From Rhizobiales bacterium UBA3584 (GTDB taxonomy: Bacteria; Pseudomonadota; Alphaproteobacteria; Rhizobiales; Devosiaceae), in assembly GCA_002375765.1 (NCBI GenBank), contig DFMV01000011.1, positions 32,479 to 96,478 of the forward strand: DNA of 64,000 nt. Reading direction: 5' to 3'. This document shows positions 42,462 through 52,224 of this stretch, in pieces. The notes beneath the pieces are model-generated. The model was given only the letters and a program-made list of their open reading frames with translations. It was not told the origin of the DNA and ran no database searches. The position numbers and the translations under genes are program-made. Each line of letters begins with the position of its first letter. The stretch's first letter is position 1.

Positions 42462-43988
42462 CTATACGGCTTCTCTCAGCATCGAAATCTGCTTGGGGTC
42501 GTTCTTGTCGCGCCCCTCCAGATCGGTGAGCGGCGTGGGGTAATCGCCGGTGAAATAATGGTCGGTGAATTGGGGCGCCTTTGGATTGCGCTTTTCCCCG
42601 CCCACGGCGAGATAGAGCCCGTCAATCGAAAGGAACTCCAGCGAATCCGCGCCGATATAGCGGCACATGTCCTCGAGCGTCGCGTACTGGTTTGCCAGCA
42701 ACTTGTCGGGATCGGGTGTGTCGATGCCGTAATAATCGGAATGATAGATCATCGGGCTGGCCACACGAATGTGGACTTCCTTGGCGCCCGCATCGCGGAT
42801 CATCTGCACGATTTTCAGCGAGGTCGTGCCGCGCACGATGGAATCGTCGACCAGCACCACACGCTTGCCCTCGATCACCGCCCGATTGGCCGAATGCTTG
42901 AGCTTGACGCCAAGCGCCCGGATCGATTGCGTCGGCTCGATAAAGGTACGGCCCACATAATGATTGCGGATGATCCCGTATTCGAACGGTATGCCCGATT
43001 GCTGCGCATAGCCCAGCGCCGCCGGCGTGCCGCCATCGGGAACCGGAACCACGACATCGGCCTCGATCGGGCTTTCCTTGGCCAGATTGATGCCCATGGA
43101 CTTGCGTGCCGCATAGACCGAACGCCCCGAAACCACCGAATCCGGCCGTGCGAAATAGACATATTCGAAAAGGCATACCCGCTCGGGGCGCGCTTTGAAC
43201 GGCTTGAAACTGTCGATGGAAATCGAGCCGTCCTTTTGAATTTCGCACACGATCACTTCGCCATTTTCGACGTCGCGTACGAATTTCGCGCCGATGATGT
43301 CGAGGGCGCAGCTTTCCGAGGCAAAGATCGGCTTGCCGTCGAGATCGCCCAGAACAAGCGGGCGGATGCCGTTGGGATCGCGCGCCCCGATCAGCTTGGT
43401 GCGCGTCATGGCGACCATGGCGTAGGCGCCTTCGATAGCGCCCAGCGCATCGATGAACCGGTCGGCCGAGCGGGTGCGCTGCGAACGCGCGATCAGATGC
43501 AGCACGACTTCGGTGTCCGAAGTTGATTGGCATATGGCGCCCTGCGCGATCAGCCGCTTGCGCAGCGAAAGCCCATTGGTCAAATTGCCATTATGCGCAA
43601 TGGCGATGCCGCCGACTTCCAGTTCTGCAAACAGCGGCTGCACATTGCGCAACACGGTTTCCCCGGTCGTCGAATAGCGAACATGGCCCATGGCGATGTT
43701 GCCGGGTAGTCGTCCGAGAGTGGCGGCGTCGGTGAAGTGATCGCCGACCAGGCCCAGATGACGCTCGGAACTGAAGCGCTTGCCGTCGAAAGAGACGATG
43801 CCGGCGGCTTCCTGTCCGCGATGCTGAAGGGCATGCAGCCCCAGCGCGGTCAGCGCCGCCGCGTCATCGTGCCCCAAAATGCCGAACACGCCGCACTCTT
43901 CGCGCAGCGTGTCGCCGTCCATCTCAAGGGCAAGACCTTTAAGGTGATCGCCTGTCGTCGCGTGGAGCGTGCTCAAATTATCCACCAT
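42462..43988 (-). CDS. purF: Amidophosphoribosyltransferase
   Basis: It makes 5-phosphoribosylamine from PRPP and glutamine, the first step of purine synthesis. From the ATG at 43988 it has 508 residues, with the Ntn nucleophile C32 in REECGVFGIL exposed after removal of a propeptide of about 31 residues. Other marks are HNGNLTNG, STSDTEVVLH and the PRPP motif VVLVDDSIVRGTTS. Late cysteines (EDMCRYIG region) are compatible with the Fe-S form. No clear Shine-Dalgarno precedes 43988; starts at 44054 (TTG) or 43922 are possible. The upstream neighbour is cvpA. Confidence 0.95.
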   Translation of the reverse strand: MVDNLSTLHATTGDHLKGLALEMDGDTLREECGVFGILGHDDAAALTALGLHALQHRGQEAAGIVSFDGKRFSSERHLGLVGDHFTDAATLGRLPGNIAMGHVRYSTTGETVLRNVQPLFAELEVGGIAIAHNGNLTNGLSLRKRLIAQGAICQSTSDTEVVLHLIARSQRTRSADRFIDALGAIEGAYAMVAMTRTKLIGARDPNGIRPLVLGDLDGKPIFASESCALDIIGAKFVRDVENGEVIVCEIQKDGSISIDSFKPFKARPERVCLFEYVYFARPDSVVSGRSVYAARKSMGINLAKESPIEADVVVPVPDGGTPAALGYAQQSGIPFEYGIIRNHYVGRTFIEPTQSIRALGVKLKHSANRAVIEGKRVVLVDDSIVRGTTSLKIVQMIRDAGAKEVHIRVASPMIYHSDYYGIDTPDPDKLLANQYATLEDMCRYIGADSLEFLSIDGLYLAVGGEKRNPKAPQFTDHYFTGDYPTPLTDLEGRDKNDPKQISMLREAV

Positions 43989-44115
43989 TGATGCGAGGAC
44001 ATAAAAGGAGCGGTTCGGAAAGCCTTGCGCGCTTCGCAAAAATCGCTCCGTCAATCGGGGGCTTACGCTCCCGACCCATTCAAGTCAACACGGCTCGATA
44101 CCGCCTGCGGCGATA

Positions 44116-44724
44116 TCACACTCCGTTGATCGCCGCCGGCGGCTCCGGTGTGGCATCCGGCTGCGGATCATTGGCGCTTTCATCGTTGATGATCGGGTCT
44201 TCGATCGGCCCGCCACCCTGAAGCAGATCGTTGACCTGTTCCTCGAGATTTTCCGGCAGCAGCGAGATAAGCCCGTCACCCAGCGAGCGCAGGGTCGGCA
44301 ACGATTGCGCCTCGCCATACCAGGGCAGGTTAGGCGGATTTTCACCGATCAGCCAATCGGCAAAGATCACAACGACCACCGCAATCAGAATGCCGCGCAA
44401 CGCACCGAACACGAAGCCGAGCGTGCGATCGAGCGGCCCAAGTTTGGAATCGGTGATGAAATCCCCGATCTTCATGGTCAAAAGGTGCAGGATGATCAGC
44501 GCCAGGATAAAGCTCACCACTACCGTGGCGATATTGGCCCACAGCGGATCGGCCACGAATTCCTGAGCGATCTGGGGCTGGTAAAAGAACATGTAGGCGG
44601 CAAAAGCGGCCGCACCGGCCCAGGTGACGAGCGATAGCACTTCACGGGTCAGCCCGCGCGCCGTCGCCAGCAGTGCGGAAATCAGAACGAGAATTCCGAC
44701 GGCGATGTCGAAAGCGGTCAGCAT
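44116..44724 (-). CDS. cvpA: CvpA family membrane protein
   Basis: The 202-residue inner-membrane protein has four hydrophobic segments (about 5-20, 30-48, 62-85, 100-125) and an acidic, Pro-rich C-terminal tail. The stretch GLTREVLSLVTWAGA and RTLGFVFGALRGILIAVVVV are typical of CvpA. The family is needed for colicin V production in E. coli and for envelope stress or bile resistance elsewhere; its mechanism is unsettled. It sits upstream of purF, as in many proteobacteria. Confidence 0.9.
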   Translation of the reverse strand: MLTAFDIAVGILVLISALLATARGLTREVLSLVTWAGAAAFAAYMFFYQPQIAQEFVADPLWANIATVVVSFILALIILHLLTMKIGDFITDSKLGPLDRTLGFVFGALRGILIAVVVVIFADWLIGENPPNLPWYGEAQSLPTLRSLGDGLISLLPENLEEQVNDLLQGGGPIEDPIINDESANDPQPDATPEPPAAINGV

Positions 44725-44835
44725 GGGGGACGGTTCTCCAGCAAGCCCTGTTTGACTGTCCGTTTAGCGGTTAAATGTGGCAAAGCCAAGCGATTGCATG
44801 GGATTTCCAAGGCTTGCCGACACCGCGTCCCAAAA

Positions 44836-46230
44836 TCAGTCGGCATCGGCCACGCTCCGCTCGCCGGCCGCCGCGATCCGGCCAACCAGCTCGGCCAGTG
44901 CCGAAAACTCGTTGAGCGCCACCCCGTCAGTCCGCTCCTTGGCGTTGAGCCTGGCCGTATGCACAGACCCGAACCCCAGCTTTGCCGCTTCGCGCACCCG
45001 CAGATTGGCGTGCACAACGGGCCGGATGCCACCAGAAAGGCTGACTTCGCCGAAATAGACGGCATCGGCGGGCAGGGGGGAATTGGTGAGCGATGAAATC
45101 AGCGCCGCGGCCACGGCAAGATCGGCCGCTGGTTCGTTGACTTTGAGCCCGCCCGCCACATTGAGATAGATGTCGTTGGCCCCGATCCGCACCCCGCACC
45201 GCGTTTCGAGAACCGCCAGAACCATCGAGAGACGCGCGGAATCCCAGCCCACAACGGCCCGGCGGGGCGTGCCGAGCGGGGAAGGGGCAACCAGCGCCTG
45301 GATTTCCACCAGCACGGGCCGCGTGCCCTCGACCCCGGCGAACACTGCCGAGCCCGCCGCCCCGGAATCGCGTTGATCGAGAAACAGCGCCGAAGGGTTG
45401 GGCACTTCGCGCAACCCCGAGCCCACCATCTCGAACACCCCGATCTCGTCGGTCGCGCCATAGCGGTTCTTGACCCCGCGCAGGATACGGTAGGTCAGCG
45501 AGGTGTCGCCTTCGAAATAGAGCACGGCATCGACCATATGCTCGACCACCCGCGGTCCGGCGATCTGTCCGTCCTTGGTGACATGCCCCACCAGCACCAC
45601 CGCCGAGCCCGACTTCTTGGCGAACCGGGTCAGCGCCTGCGCACTGGTGCGCACCTGTGTTACCGTTCCGGGCGCGCTTTCCACCCGCTCGGTCCAGCAG
45701 GTCTGGATGGAATCGATGATCACCAGATCTGGCGCCTTGCCCTTCTCGATGGTGGCGAGGATAGTCTCGACATGGGTTTCGCTGGCCAGTTCCACTGGCG
45801 CGTCGGCCACGCCCAGCCGTGCGGCGCGCAGCCGGACTTGGGCAATCGCCTCTTCCCCTGAAATATAGATGACCCGCTTGCCCTGCCGCGCCAGCGAAGC
45901 CGCCGCCTGCAAAAGCAGCGTCGATTTACCGATTCCCGGGTCGCCCCCTACGAGGATGGCCGATCCCATGACGAACCCGCCGCCAAGCACGCGATCGAGC
46001 TCGCCATTCTTGCTCTCGATGCGGATGGCGTCTTCGCTGTCGCCCGAAAGCGGCACCAGTTCCACCGGACGTCCCGAAGCGACCGCTGCCTTGGGCCCGG
46101 CACCGACCCCCGACGTCGCGACTTCCTCGACAATCGAGTTCCACTCTCCGCACGCCTCGCACCGCCCCGCCCAGCGCGGGGTGACTGCGCCACAGGATTG
46201 GCAGACATAACTGGATTTGAGCTTGGCCAA
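44836..46230 (-). CDS. radA: DNA repair protein RadA (Sms)
   Basis: The 464-residue ATPase promotes branch migration in recombination. It has the N-terminal C4 zinc finger (YVCQSCGAVTPRWAGRCEAC), Walker A GGDPGIGKST, the RadA motif as KNRYG rather than the usual KNRFG, and a C-terminal Lon-protease-like domain (SPLGTPRRAVVGWD, LKVNEPAADLAVAAAL). The conservative Phe to Tyr change is minor. It lies between alr and cvpA on the same strand. Confidence 0.96.
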   Translation of the reverse strand: MAKLKSSYVCQSCGAVTPRWAGRCEACGEWNSIVEEVATSGVGAGPKAAVASGRPVELVPLSGDSEDAIRIESKNGELDRVLGGGFVMGSAILVGGDPGIGKSTLLLQAAASLARQGKRVIYISGEEAIAQVRLRAARLGVADAPVELASETHVETILATIEKGKAPDLVIIDSIQTCWTERVESAPGTVTQVRTSAQALTRFAKKSGSAVVLVGHVTKDGQIAGPRVVEHMVDAVLYFEGDTSLTYRILRGVKNRYGATDEIGVFEMVGSGLREVPNPSALFLDQRDSGAAGSAVFAGVEGTRPVLVEIQALVAPSPLGTPRRAVVGWDSARLSMVLAVLETRCGVRIGANDIYLNVAGGLKVNEPAADLAVAAALISSLTNSPLPADAVYFGEVSLSGGIRPVVHANLRVREAAKLGFGSVHTARLNAKERTDGVALNEFSALAELVGRIAAAGERSVADAD

Positions 46231-46306
46231 GGATCGTCCCGAATCTAATTCGAAACGACCCTATTATCCGGGTGGGTTTCGATCAAGAACAAATTGAGAA
46301 CAAATC

Positions 46307-47440
46307 TCAATCGAGCGAAACGCCGTCCGGCACGTTTGCGTAAGTGCGCGGGAAACGACCGTTGAGCGTCGTCAGCACTTCGTACCCGATGGTCCGCGCC
46401 GCATCGGCCACGTCGTCGATCGAGATGTTGGGCCCGAGAATTTCCACAGGATCTCCCGGCTGGATAAGCCCCGGCACATCGGTGATGTCGATGGCTGTCA
46501 TGTCCATCGAGACCCGCCCGAGCACCGGGACGATTGTGCCGTTGACGGCAACCCGTCCGCCCATCTGCCCGCCAATGCCCGAAAGCCCGCGGAAATACCC
46601 GTCCGCGTAGCCCAGCGCCATGATGGCGATGCGCGTGTCACGACGCAGGCGATAGGCCGCGCCATAGCCCACGGTTTCCCCGATCCGCGCATCCTTGATC
46701 TGCAGGATCGGGACGTCCATCGAAATCACCGGCGCCATCGGATTAGGCCGCCCGTTGATGGCCCTCCCGCCATACATCGCAATGCCAGGCCGCACGAGAT
46801 GATAGTGATAGTCCTTCGAACTCATCACCGCCGCCGAATTGGCGATCGAGGCTGGGATGTCGGGGAAATGGTTGAGCAAACCCTGGAACAGCCCGTTCTG
46901 CTTGCGCGTCATTTCATGGCTTGGCTGATCGGCGCAGGCAAAGTGGCTCATGATCATCTGCGGCTCGAAACCCGACTGGTCAAGCTCGCGCCGCACCAGT
47001 TCGGCCTCCTTCATCCGGAAGCCGACGCGGTTGAACCCGGTGTCGAAATGCAGCGCCGCCGGCGCCGCCTTGCCCCGGTTGAGGCAGAAATCGAGCCACT
47101 CGGTCAACTGACTCATCGAGGCTAGCACCGGCATCAGTCCATGCGCCGCATAGTCTGCCGCGGTGCGCGGAATCAGCCCATCGAGGACGAAAATGAACGC
47201 ATCGGGGATTGCCTCACGCAGCGCCACGCCTTCATCGGGCGTCGCAACGAAAAAGAACCGCGCTCCGGCTTTGTAGAGTGCTCGACCGACCGCTTTCGCG
47301 CCCGTGCCATAACCGTCGGCCTTGAGCACGGCCCCAGTCAGCGATTTGCCCGACACTGTATCGAGCGCCTTCCAGTTGCGCACGATAGCGTCTAGGTCGA
47401 TGGTGATGCCGCCACCGAGAATGCTCTTTGAACTGGTCAT
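46307..47440 (-). CDS. alr: Alanine racemase
   Basis: The 377-residue PLP enzyme makes D-alanine for peptidoglycan. The PLP lysine is in AVLKADGYGTGAKAVG, the second catalytic Tyr in ETVGYGAAYRLRRD, and RPGIAMYGG and the C-terminal beta domain are present. It follows dnaB by about 70 bases and precedes radA, a standard order. Length is normal. Confidence 0.95.
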   Translation of the reverse strand: MTSSKSILGGGITIDLDAIVRNWKALDTVSGKSLTGAVLKADGYGTGAKAVGRALYKAGARFFFVATPDEGVALREAIPDAFIFVLDGLIPRTAADYAAHGLMPVLASMSQLTEWLDFCLNRGKAAPAALHFDTGFNRVGFRMKEAELVRRELDQSGFEPQMIMSHFACADQPSHEMTRKQNGLFQGLLNHFPDIPASIANSAAVMSSKDYHYHLVRPGIAMYGGRAINGRPNPMAPVISMDVPILQIKDARIGETVGYGAAYRLRRDTRIAIMALGYADGYFRGLSGIGGQMGGRVAVNGTIVPVLGRVSMDMTAIDITDVPGLIQPGDPVEILGPNISIDDVADAARTIGYEVLTTLNGRFPRTYANVPDGVSLD

Positions 47441-47509
47441 GACGTCCGCCGAATCCCTTCCGGCCTGGCGTAGCGCGAAACCGACGGGCGCGGCAAGCCG
47501 GGCAAGGAC

Positions 47510-49000
47510 TTACTCGCCGCGCGTCGGCAGATAATCCTCGCGCGCCAGGTTCGAGAACCGTGTGAGGTTGGCCTGGAAGTGCAACTGCACGGTGCCCGTG
47601 GGGCCGTGACGCTGCTTGGCGATGATCACTTCGGCCCGCCCATGCACCTTTTCCATCTCGGCCTGCCATTCGAGATGTTCCTGTGTGCCTTCCTTGGGCT
47701 CCTTGTTGCCCAGATAATACTCCTCGCGATAGACGAACAGCACCACGTCGGCATCCTGCTCGATCGATCCCGATTCGCGAAGATCGGCGAGCTGAGGATG
47801 CTTGTCCTCGCGGTTTTCCACCTGGCGCGACAGCTGGGAGAGGGCGATGATGGGAACCTCGAGTTCCTTGGCCAGCGCCTTGAGGCCCGTGGTGATTTCC
47901 GTCAGCTCCTGCACGCGGTTCTCACCGGCCTTTTTCGAGCCCGACAGAAGCTGCAGATAGTCGACGATCAGCAGGTCTAGCCCCTTCTGCCGCTTCAATC
48001 GCCGCGCGCGCGCTGAAAGCTGCGCGATCGAGATGCCGCCCGTATCGTCGATATAGAGCGGCACCTGGGCCATCAGGTTCGAGGTGTCCACCAGCTTTGT
48101 GTACTGGCTCTCGTGAATATTGCCGCGCCGGATATCGGACGATGAAATCTCCGACTGCTCGGCCAGGACGCGCGTCGCGAGCTGTTCAGCGCTCATTTCG
48201 AGCGAAAAGAACCCTACGACCCCGCCATTGACGGTTTTCATGTGCCCGTCAGGCGTTGGCTCTGCCTTGTAGGCCTTGGCCACCGAAAACGCGATATTGG
48301 TGGCCAGCGAGGTCTTGCCCATGGCAGGACGCGCCGCAAGGATAATCAGATCCGAGCGCTGCAGCCCGCCCATCAGCCTGTCGAGATCTGTCAGCCCCGT
48401 CGCAGTTCCCGAAAGCGATCCGTCGCGCGAATAGGCTTCGCCCGCCATGTTGATCGCTTCGATCAGCGCTTGGTTGAAGCCCTGGAAACCACCATCGTAA
48501 CGGCCCTTTTCGGCCAGATCGAACAGTCGCTTTTCGGCCTCCTCGATCTGGATCTGGGCCGAGCTTTCCACATCGGCGTTATAGGCGGTGTCCATCACCT
48601 CCTCGCCGATCAGGATCAGATTGCGCCGGATCGCCAGATCGTAGATCGCCTGCCCATAGTCGGCAGCATTGAGAACCGTGGTCGCTTCGGCAGCCAGCCG
48701 CGCCAGATACTGCGCCATGGTGACGCCTTCGAGCAGATCGTCGGGCAAATAGGTCTTTGCCGTCACCGGGGTCGCTGTCTTGCCCGCCCGGATGATCTTG
48801 CCGCACACCTCGAAGATCGCCCGGTGAATCTGCTCATAGAAATGATCGGGCTCGAGAAAGTCCGAGACGCGATAGAACGCTTCGTTGTTGACCAGAATCG
48901 CGCCCAGCAAGGCCTGCTCCGCCTCTATGTTATGCGGGGCAGTCTTGTATTTTGGCTCGGATTCGGTCGTGACGGGCGCGAGCCGTCTCACAGCTTCCAT
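47510..49000 (-). CDS. dnaB: Replicative DNA helicase
   Basis: The 496-residue hexameric helicase unwinds DNA at the fork. The N-terminal domain has PHNIEAEQALLGAIL; the RecA-like domain has Walker A ARPAMGKTS, Walker B LLIVDYLQLL and the late DLRESGSIEQDADVV. No intein is present. I start it at the ATG near 49000 (MEAVRRLAPV); a TTG 19 codons earlier is unlikely. It is separated from the ribosomal protein genes by a terminator and a palindromic repeat. Confidence 0.96.
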   Translation of the reverse strand: MEAVRRLAPVTTESEPKYKTAPHNIEAEQALLGAILVNNEAFYRVSDFLEPDHFYEQIHRAIFEVCGKIIRAGKTATPVTAKTYLPDDLLEGVTMAQYLARLAAEATTVLNAADYGQAIYDLAIRRNLILIGEEVMDTAYNADVESSAQIQIEEAEKRLFDLAEKGRYDGGFQGFNQALIEAINMAGEAYSRDGSLSGTATGLTDLDRLMGGLQRSDLIILAARPAMGKTSLATNIAFSVAKAYKAEPTPDGHMKTVNGGVVGFFSLEMSAEQLATRVLAEQSEISSSDIRRGNIHESQYTKLVDTSNLMAQVPLYIDDTGGISIAQLSARARRLKRQKGLDLLIVDYLQLLSGSKKAGENRVQELTEITTGLKALAKELEVPIIALSQLSRQVENREDKHPQLADLRESGSIEQDADVVLFVYREEYYLGNKEPKEGTQEHLEWQAEMEKVHGRAEVIIAKQRHGPTGTVQLHFQANLTRFSNLAREDYLPTRGE

Positions 49001-49138
49001 TACGGTCTCTTGGAATTGGTGTTCACACTCTCTTAACCGCGCCGCGTCGGCAGGCAAGGAGAAGATGCCAATGTCAGTCTACCTGATTCGCTTCCCTGTT
49101 AAGGACGGGGATAACTTTCGCCCTGCCTCGACAAACAA

Positions 49139-49165
49139 AAAGGCCGAGCGCAGGGCCCGGCCTTT
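49139..49165 (-). terminator. Intrinsic terminator downstream of the rpsF-rpsR-rplI operon
   Basis: AAAGGCCG (49139-49146) pairs with CGGCCTTT (49158-49165). On the - strand the stem is followed by TTTTTGTTTGT, a good T-tract. It lies 120 bases after the rplI stop, with the repeat at 49180 between them, and just before the dnaB start. Confidence 0.85.
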
Positions 49166-49179
49166 CGATTCGATGGCTG

Positions 49180-49240
49180 GAGTGCTTCCAGGATAAGTGG
49201 GAACCATTTATCCGGTTCGGAAGCGCGACCAAACAAGAAC
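49180..49240. repeat. Palindromic intergenic repeat, copy 1
   Basis: The element reads GAGTGCTTCCAGGATAA, a variable centre, then TTATCCGGTTCGGAAGCGC and an AAACAAGAACTTGGA-like trailer. The outer arms GCTTCC/GGAAGC and GGATAA/TTATCC are complementary, and the short centre (GTGG/CCA) pairs too. A second copy with the same arms and trailer lies at 58425. It sits between rplI and its terminator. Confidence 0.8.
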
Positions 49241-49285
49241 TTGGAGCCGCGATTCGAAGAAACGCGGAAATACTCCAAGAAACGC

Positions 49286-49897
49286 TTATGCGTCCTGCTG
49301 ACGCTCGATTTCCTCGGCCGCTGTGGCGGCTTCGTTCTGCGTAGCATCGTAATCTTCGTCTTCCATATCGGCGAGGGAGACGAACTCCTCTTCTTCGTCA
49401 TTATAGTCCTTGCGGGCCAGGTTTTCACCAGCGGCCTGACGCTCGGCCTCGTCCGACGAGCGGGCGACGTTAACGGTGATCTTGACCGCAACTTCGGCGT
49501 GCAGGTTCAGAGCAACCTCGTGCAGACCGACGGTCTTGATCGGGCCTTCGAGGTCGACCTGGTTGCGTTCGACCTTTTCGCCGTCGGCCAGAAGGGCGTC
49601 GGCGATATCGCGGGCCGAAACCGAACCGTAGAGCTGGCCGGTTTCGCCGGCCTGACGCACCATGACAATGGTCTTGCCGTCGAGCGACGCGGCGTTCTTT
49701 TCAGCTTCCGAGCGACGTTCGGCATTGCGCGCTTCGATGGTCTGGCGTTCGGCCTCGAACTTGGCGCGGTTGGCTTCAGAAGCGCGAAGCGCCTTGCCCT
49801 GCGGCAAAAGGAAATTGCGGGCAAAGCCGTCTTTGACGGTCACTTCGTCGCCGATGGTGCCCATGCGGCCCACGCGTTCGAGAAGGATAACTTTCAT
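49286..49897 (-). CDS. rplI: 50S ribosomal protein L9
   Basis: The 203-residue protein has the L9 N-domain ([35 protein letters not shown]), the long linker helix rich in Glu/Arg and the C-domain. It is longer than the E. coli protein (149) through an acidic C-terminal tail of about 50 residues ([18 protein letters not shown]), common in Hyphomicrobiales. It is the third gene of rpsF-rpsR-rplI. Confidence 0.97.
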   Translation of the reverse strand: MKVILLERVGRMGTIGDEVTVKDGFARNFLLPQGKALRASEANRAKFEAERQTIEARNAERRSEAEKNAASLDGKTIVMVRQAGETGQLYGSVSARDIADALLADGEKVERNQVDLEGPIKTVGLHEVALNLHAEVAVKITVNVARSSDEAERQAAGENLARKDYNDEEEEFVSLADMEDEDYDATQNEAATAAEEIERQQDA

Positions 49898-49984
49898 TTG
49901 TTTTCTCCAATGCTGTCCCGCCTGCAGGAGGCGGTTAGAGGGCCGGACCGATTTCCAGCCCCCAACGAATGCAGCAAGAGCTGC

Positions 49985-50239
49985 TTATTTCACTGCGTAG
50001 GGCAGAAGGCCCAGAAAGCGCGAACGCTTGATGGCACGGGCCAGCTCGCGCTGCTTCTTGGCGGAAACGGCCGTGATGCGCGAGGGAACAATCTTGCCGC
50101 GCTCGGAAACATAGCGCTGCAGCAGACGAACATCCTTGTAGTCGATGGTCGGTGCATTGGCGCCCGAGAACGGGCAGGTCTTGCGGCGGCGCTGGAAGGG
50201 GCGACGGGTCTGCGACTGGGTAAGATCACGAATAGCCAT
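49985..50239 (-). CDS. rpsR: 30S ribosomal protein S18
   Basis: The 84-residue protein is a canonical S18 with [39 protein letters not shown] and [10 protein letters not shown]. One Cys in KTCPFSG is retained at the N-terminal position. It binds S6 on the 30S platform, and is encoded directly after rpsF, 14 bases away. Confidence 0.98.
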   Translation of the reverse strand: MAIRDLTQSQTRRPFQRRRKTCPFSGANAPTIDYKDVRLLQRYVSERGKIVPSRITAVSAKKQRELARAIKRSRFLGLLPYAVK

Positions 50240-50253
50240 AGCTCATCTACTCC

Positions 50254-50628
50254 TTAAAACCTGCGCGGGCCGCGGGGACGGTCGCCACCGGGGCGGTCGT
50301 CACGGTCACGCTTCTGCATCATCACCGAAGGGCCTTCTTCGTGCTCATCCACGCGGATGGTCATGAAGCGCAGCACGTCTTCGTTGATGCGCATCTGGCG
50401 CTCCATCTCGGCAACGGCGGTCGCCGGGGCTTCGATGTTGAGCAGCGTGTAATGCGCCTTGCGGTTCTTGTTGATGCGGTAGGAGAGCGACTTGACCCCC
50501 CAGTATTCCGACTTTGCAACCTTGCCGCCGTTTTCGGCCAGCAGGTCGGTATAGGTCTTGGTCAGGTCTTCGACCTGCTGTGCGGAGACGTCCTGCCGCG
50601 ACAGAAAGATGTGTTCGTAAAGGGGCAT
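50254..50628 (-). CDS. rpsF: 30S ribosomal protein S6
   Basis: The 124-residue protein has the S6 fold ([52 protein letters not shown]) and a basic disordered tail rich in Arg/Asp/Gly. First gene of the operon, so the promoter lies in 50629-50917 together with that of the divergent gene; I could not place its boxes with confidence. Confidence 0.98.
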   Translation of the reverse strand: MPLYEHIFLSRQDVSAQQVEDLTKTYTDLLAENGGKVAKSEYWGVKSLSYRINKNRKAHYTLLNIEAPATAVAEMERQMRINEDVLRFMTIRVDEHEEGPSVMMQKRDRDDRPGGDRPRGPRRF

Positions 50629-50917
50629 AAACAGCCTTTCCTGAGAACTTGGTTCAACTCACATCGCCGGCGCGGAGCCTCCTTGTAGCCATGGAAAGGC
50701 GACAAAGGTTCTACTAAAGAGCGGGAACACGGGAGGCCGGACCAGCAAACTATCGGTCCATTGTTCCTTGCGTTTGTGACACAACGAACAACCCTCCGTT
50801 CAGCCCCCGGCCAAACGAATGCTGGCGTCATCTATAGCGGATGGGTGCCGATTGCAAGGCTTTCCTTGGACTCTTACGCTGCCGGCGCATGCAATCAGAT
50901 TTAGTGTTTGGAGAACA

Positions 50918-51112
50918 ATGACGATGACCGAACTCCCCAAACTCAGCCGCCCCGCCACGCGCGCGCTCGACAACGCCGGCATCAAGTCGGTCGAAGACCT
51001 CGCCAGGCTCTCCCGAACGGAATTCCTCGCCCTGCACGGCGTCGGCCCCGCATCGCTCCCGCCAATCGAAGCGGCCATGAAGGCGGCAGGCGTCGACTTC
51101 GCACAGAAATAG
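50918..51112 (+). CDS. Small helix-hairpin-helix protein
   Basis: The 64-residue protein (MTMTELPKLSRPATRALDNA) is nearly all one helix-hairpin-helix domain: LSRPATRALDNAGIKSVEDLARL, then the hairpin LHGVGPASLPPIEAAM. It resembles the RNA polymerase alpha C-terminal domain and DNA-binding HhH modules. The start at 50918 follows TTTGGAGAAC; a second ATG two codons on is possible. It is a stand-alone gene between rpsF and fabD. DNA binding is likely; the role is unknown. Confidence 0.8.
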   Translation: MTMTELPKLSRPATRALDNAGIKSVEDLARLSRTEFLALHGVGPASLPPIEAAMKAAGVDFAQK

Positions 51113-51252
51113 CGCGTCAGTCCTCCCGCTTTGCCTTGACTTGGCCCGGTTTTGCGGGCACTTCGCCCGCCAGCTTGCGGGCAGGGCGCTTGTCATTGAA
51201 CACCGACGCCCCCTAAATTGCCGCCAGAACAAAAAATGCGCGAGAGGACCTC

Positions 51253-52203
51253 ATGACCAAACCGGCCTTCACCTTTCCCGGACAGGGCAGCCAGGCTGTC
51301 GGCATGGGGCACGATCTTGCCCAGGCCTATCCCGCGGCCCGCGCTGTCTTCGAGGAAGTCGATGATGCGCTCGGCGTCGCGCTCTCGAAAATCATGTTCG
51401 AAGGCCCCGAGGATACCCTGCGCCTCACCGAAAACGCCCAGCCGGCGCTGATGGCGGCGTCCATCGCCGTCATCCGTGTGCTCGAAGCGAACGGCGTGAC
51501 CGTCGCCGATGCTGCCAGCTACGTCGCGGGGCACTCGCTTGGCGAATATTCGGCCCTTTGCGCGGCAGGCGCTTTCTCGCTTTCCGATACGGCCCGTCTT
51601 CTGCAGACCCGTGGCCGCGCCATGCAGCAGGCGGTGCCGGTCGGGCAGGGCGCCATGGCGGCGATCCTTGGTCTGGAAATGGATGCGGTCCGCGAAATCG
51701 CCACTTCGGCCGCCGAAGGCTCGGTCTGCGATGTCGCCAACGACAATTCGCCCGGCCAGGTGGTGATTTCCGGCGATGCGAGCGCCATCGAGCGCGCCAT
51801 GGAGCTGGCCAAGGCGCGCGGCGCCAAACGCGCCCTGCCGCTTCCGGTCAGCGCGCCGTTCCATTGCGCTCTCATGGAGCCTGCTGCCGAAGCCATGGAG
51901 GCAGCCCTTGCCATGGTCGATATGAAAGCCCCGTCCGTCCCGCTCGTCGCCAATGTTCTGGCCGCCCCCATCACCGATCCTGCCGAGATCCGCCGCCGCC
52001 TTGTCGAACAGGTGACTGGCATGGTGCGCTGGACCGAATCGGTGTCCTGGCTCACAGGGGCGGGCGGCGTGACCGAGCTTTACGAATTGGGAACCGGCAA
52101 GGTTCTCACCGGCCTTGCCAAGCGCATCAACAAGGATGTCGCCGCTCAGGCCATCGGCACCCAGGCCGATATCGAAGCCTTCATCGCCGCGCGCAACCAG
52201 TAA
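51253..52203 (+). CDS. fabD: Malonyl-CoA:ACP transacylase
   Basis: The 316-residue enzyme loads malonate onto ACP. It has FTFPGQGSQAVGMG, the nucleophile Ser in AGHSLGEYSA, the Arg in LLQTRGRAMQQAVP and the late catalytic His in SAPFHCALM. First gene of fabD-fabG-acpP-fabF; GAGAGGACC precedes the ATG. Confidence 0.97.
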   Translation: MTKPAFTFPGQGSQAVGMGHDLAQAYPAARAVFEEVDDALGVALSKIMFEGPEDTLRLTENAQPALMAASIAVIRVLEANGVTVADAASYVAGHSLGEYSALCAAGAFSLSDTARLLQTRGRAMQQAVPVGQGAMAAILGLEMDAVREIATSAAEGSVCDVANDNSPGQVVISGDASAIERAMELAKARGAKRALPLPVSAPFHCALMEPAAEAMEAALAMVDMKAPSVPLVANVLAAPITDPAEIRRRLVEQVTGMVRWTESVSWLTGAGGVTELYELGTGKVLTGLAKRINKDVAAQAIGTQADIEAFIAARNQ

Positions 52204-52224
52204 TCTAAAAAGAGGAACGCCATC

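Noticed and set aside
44836..46230. KNRYG in place of KNRFG in RadA as a defect
   Set aside because: The Phe to Tyr change is conservative and all other RadA motifs are intact, so I treat it as natural variation.
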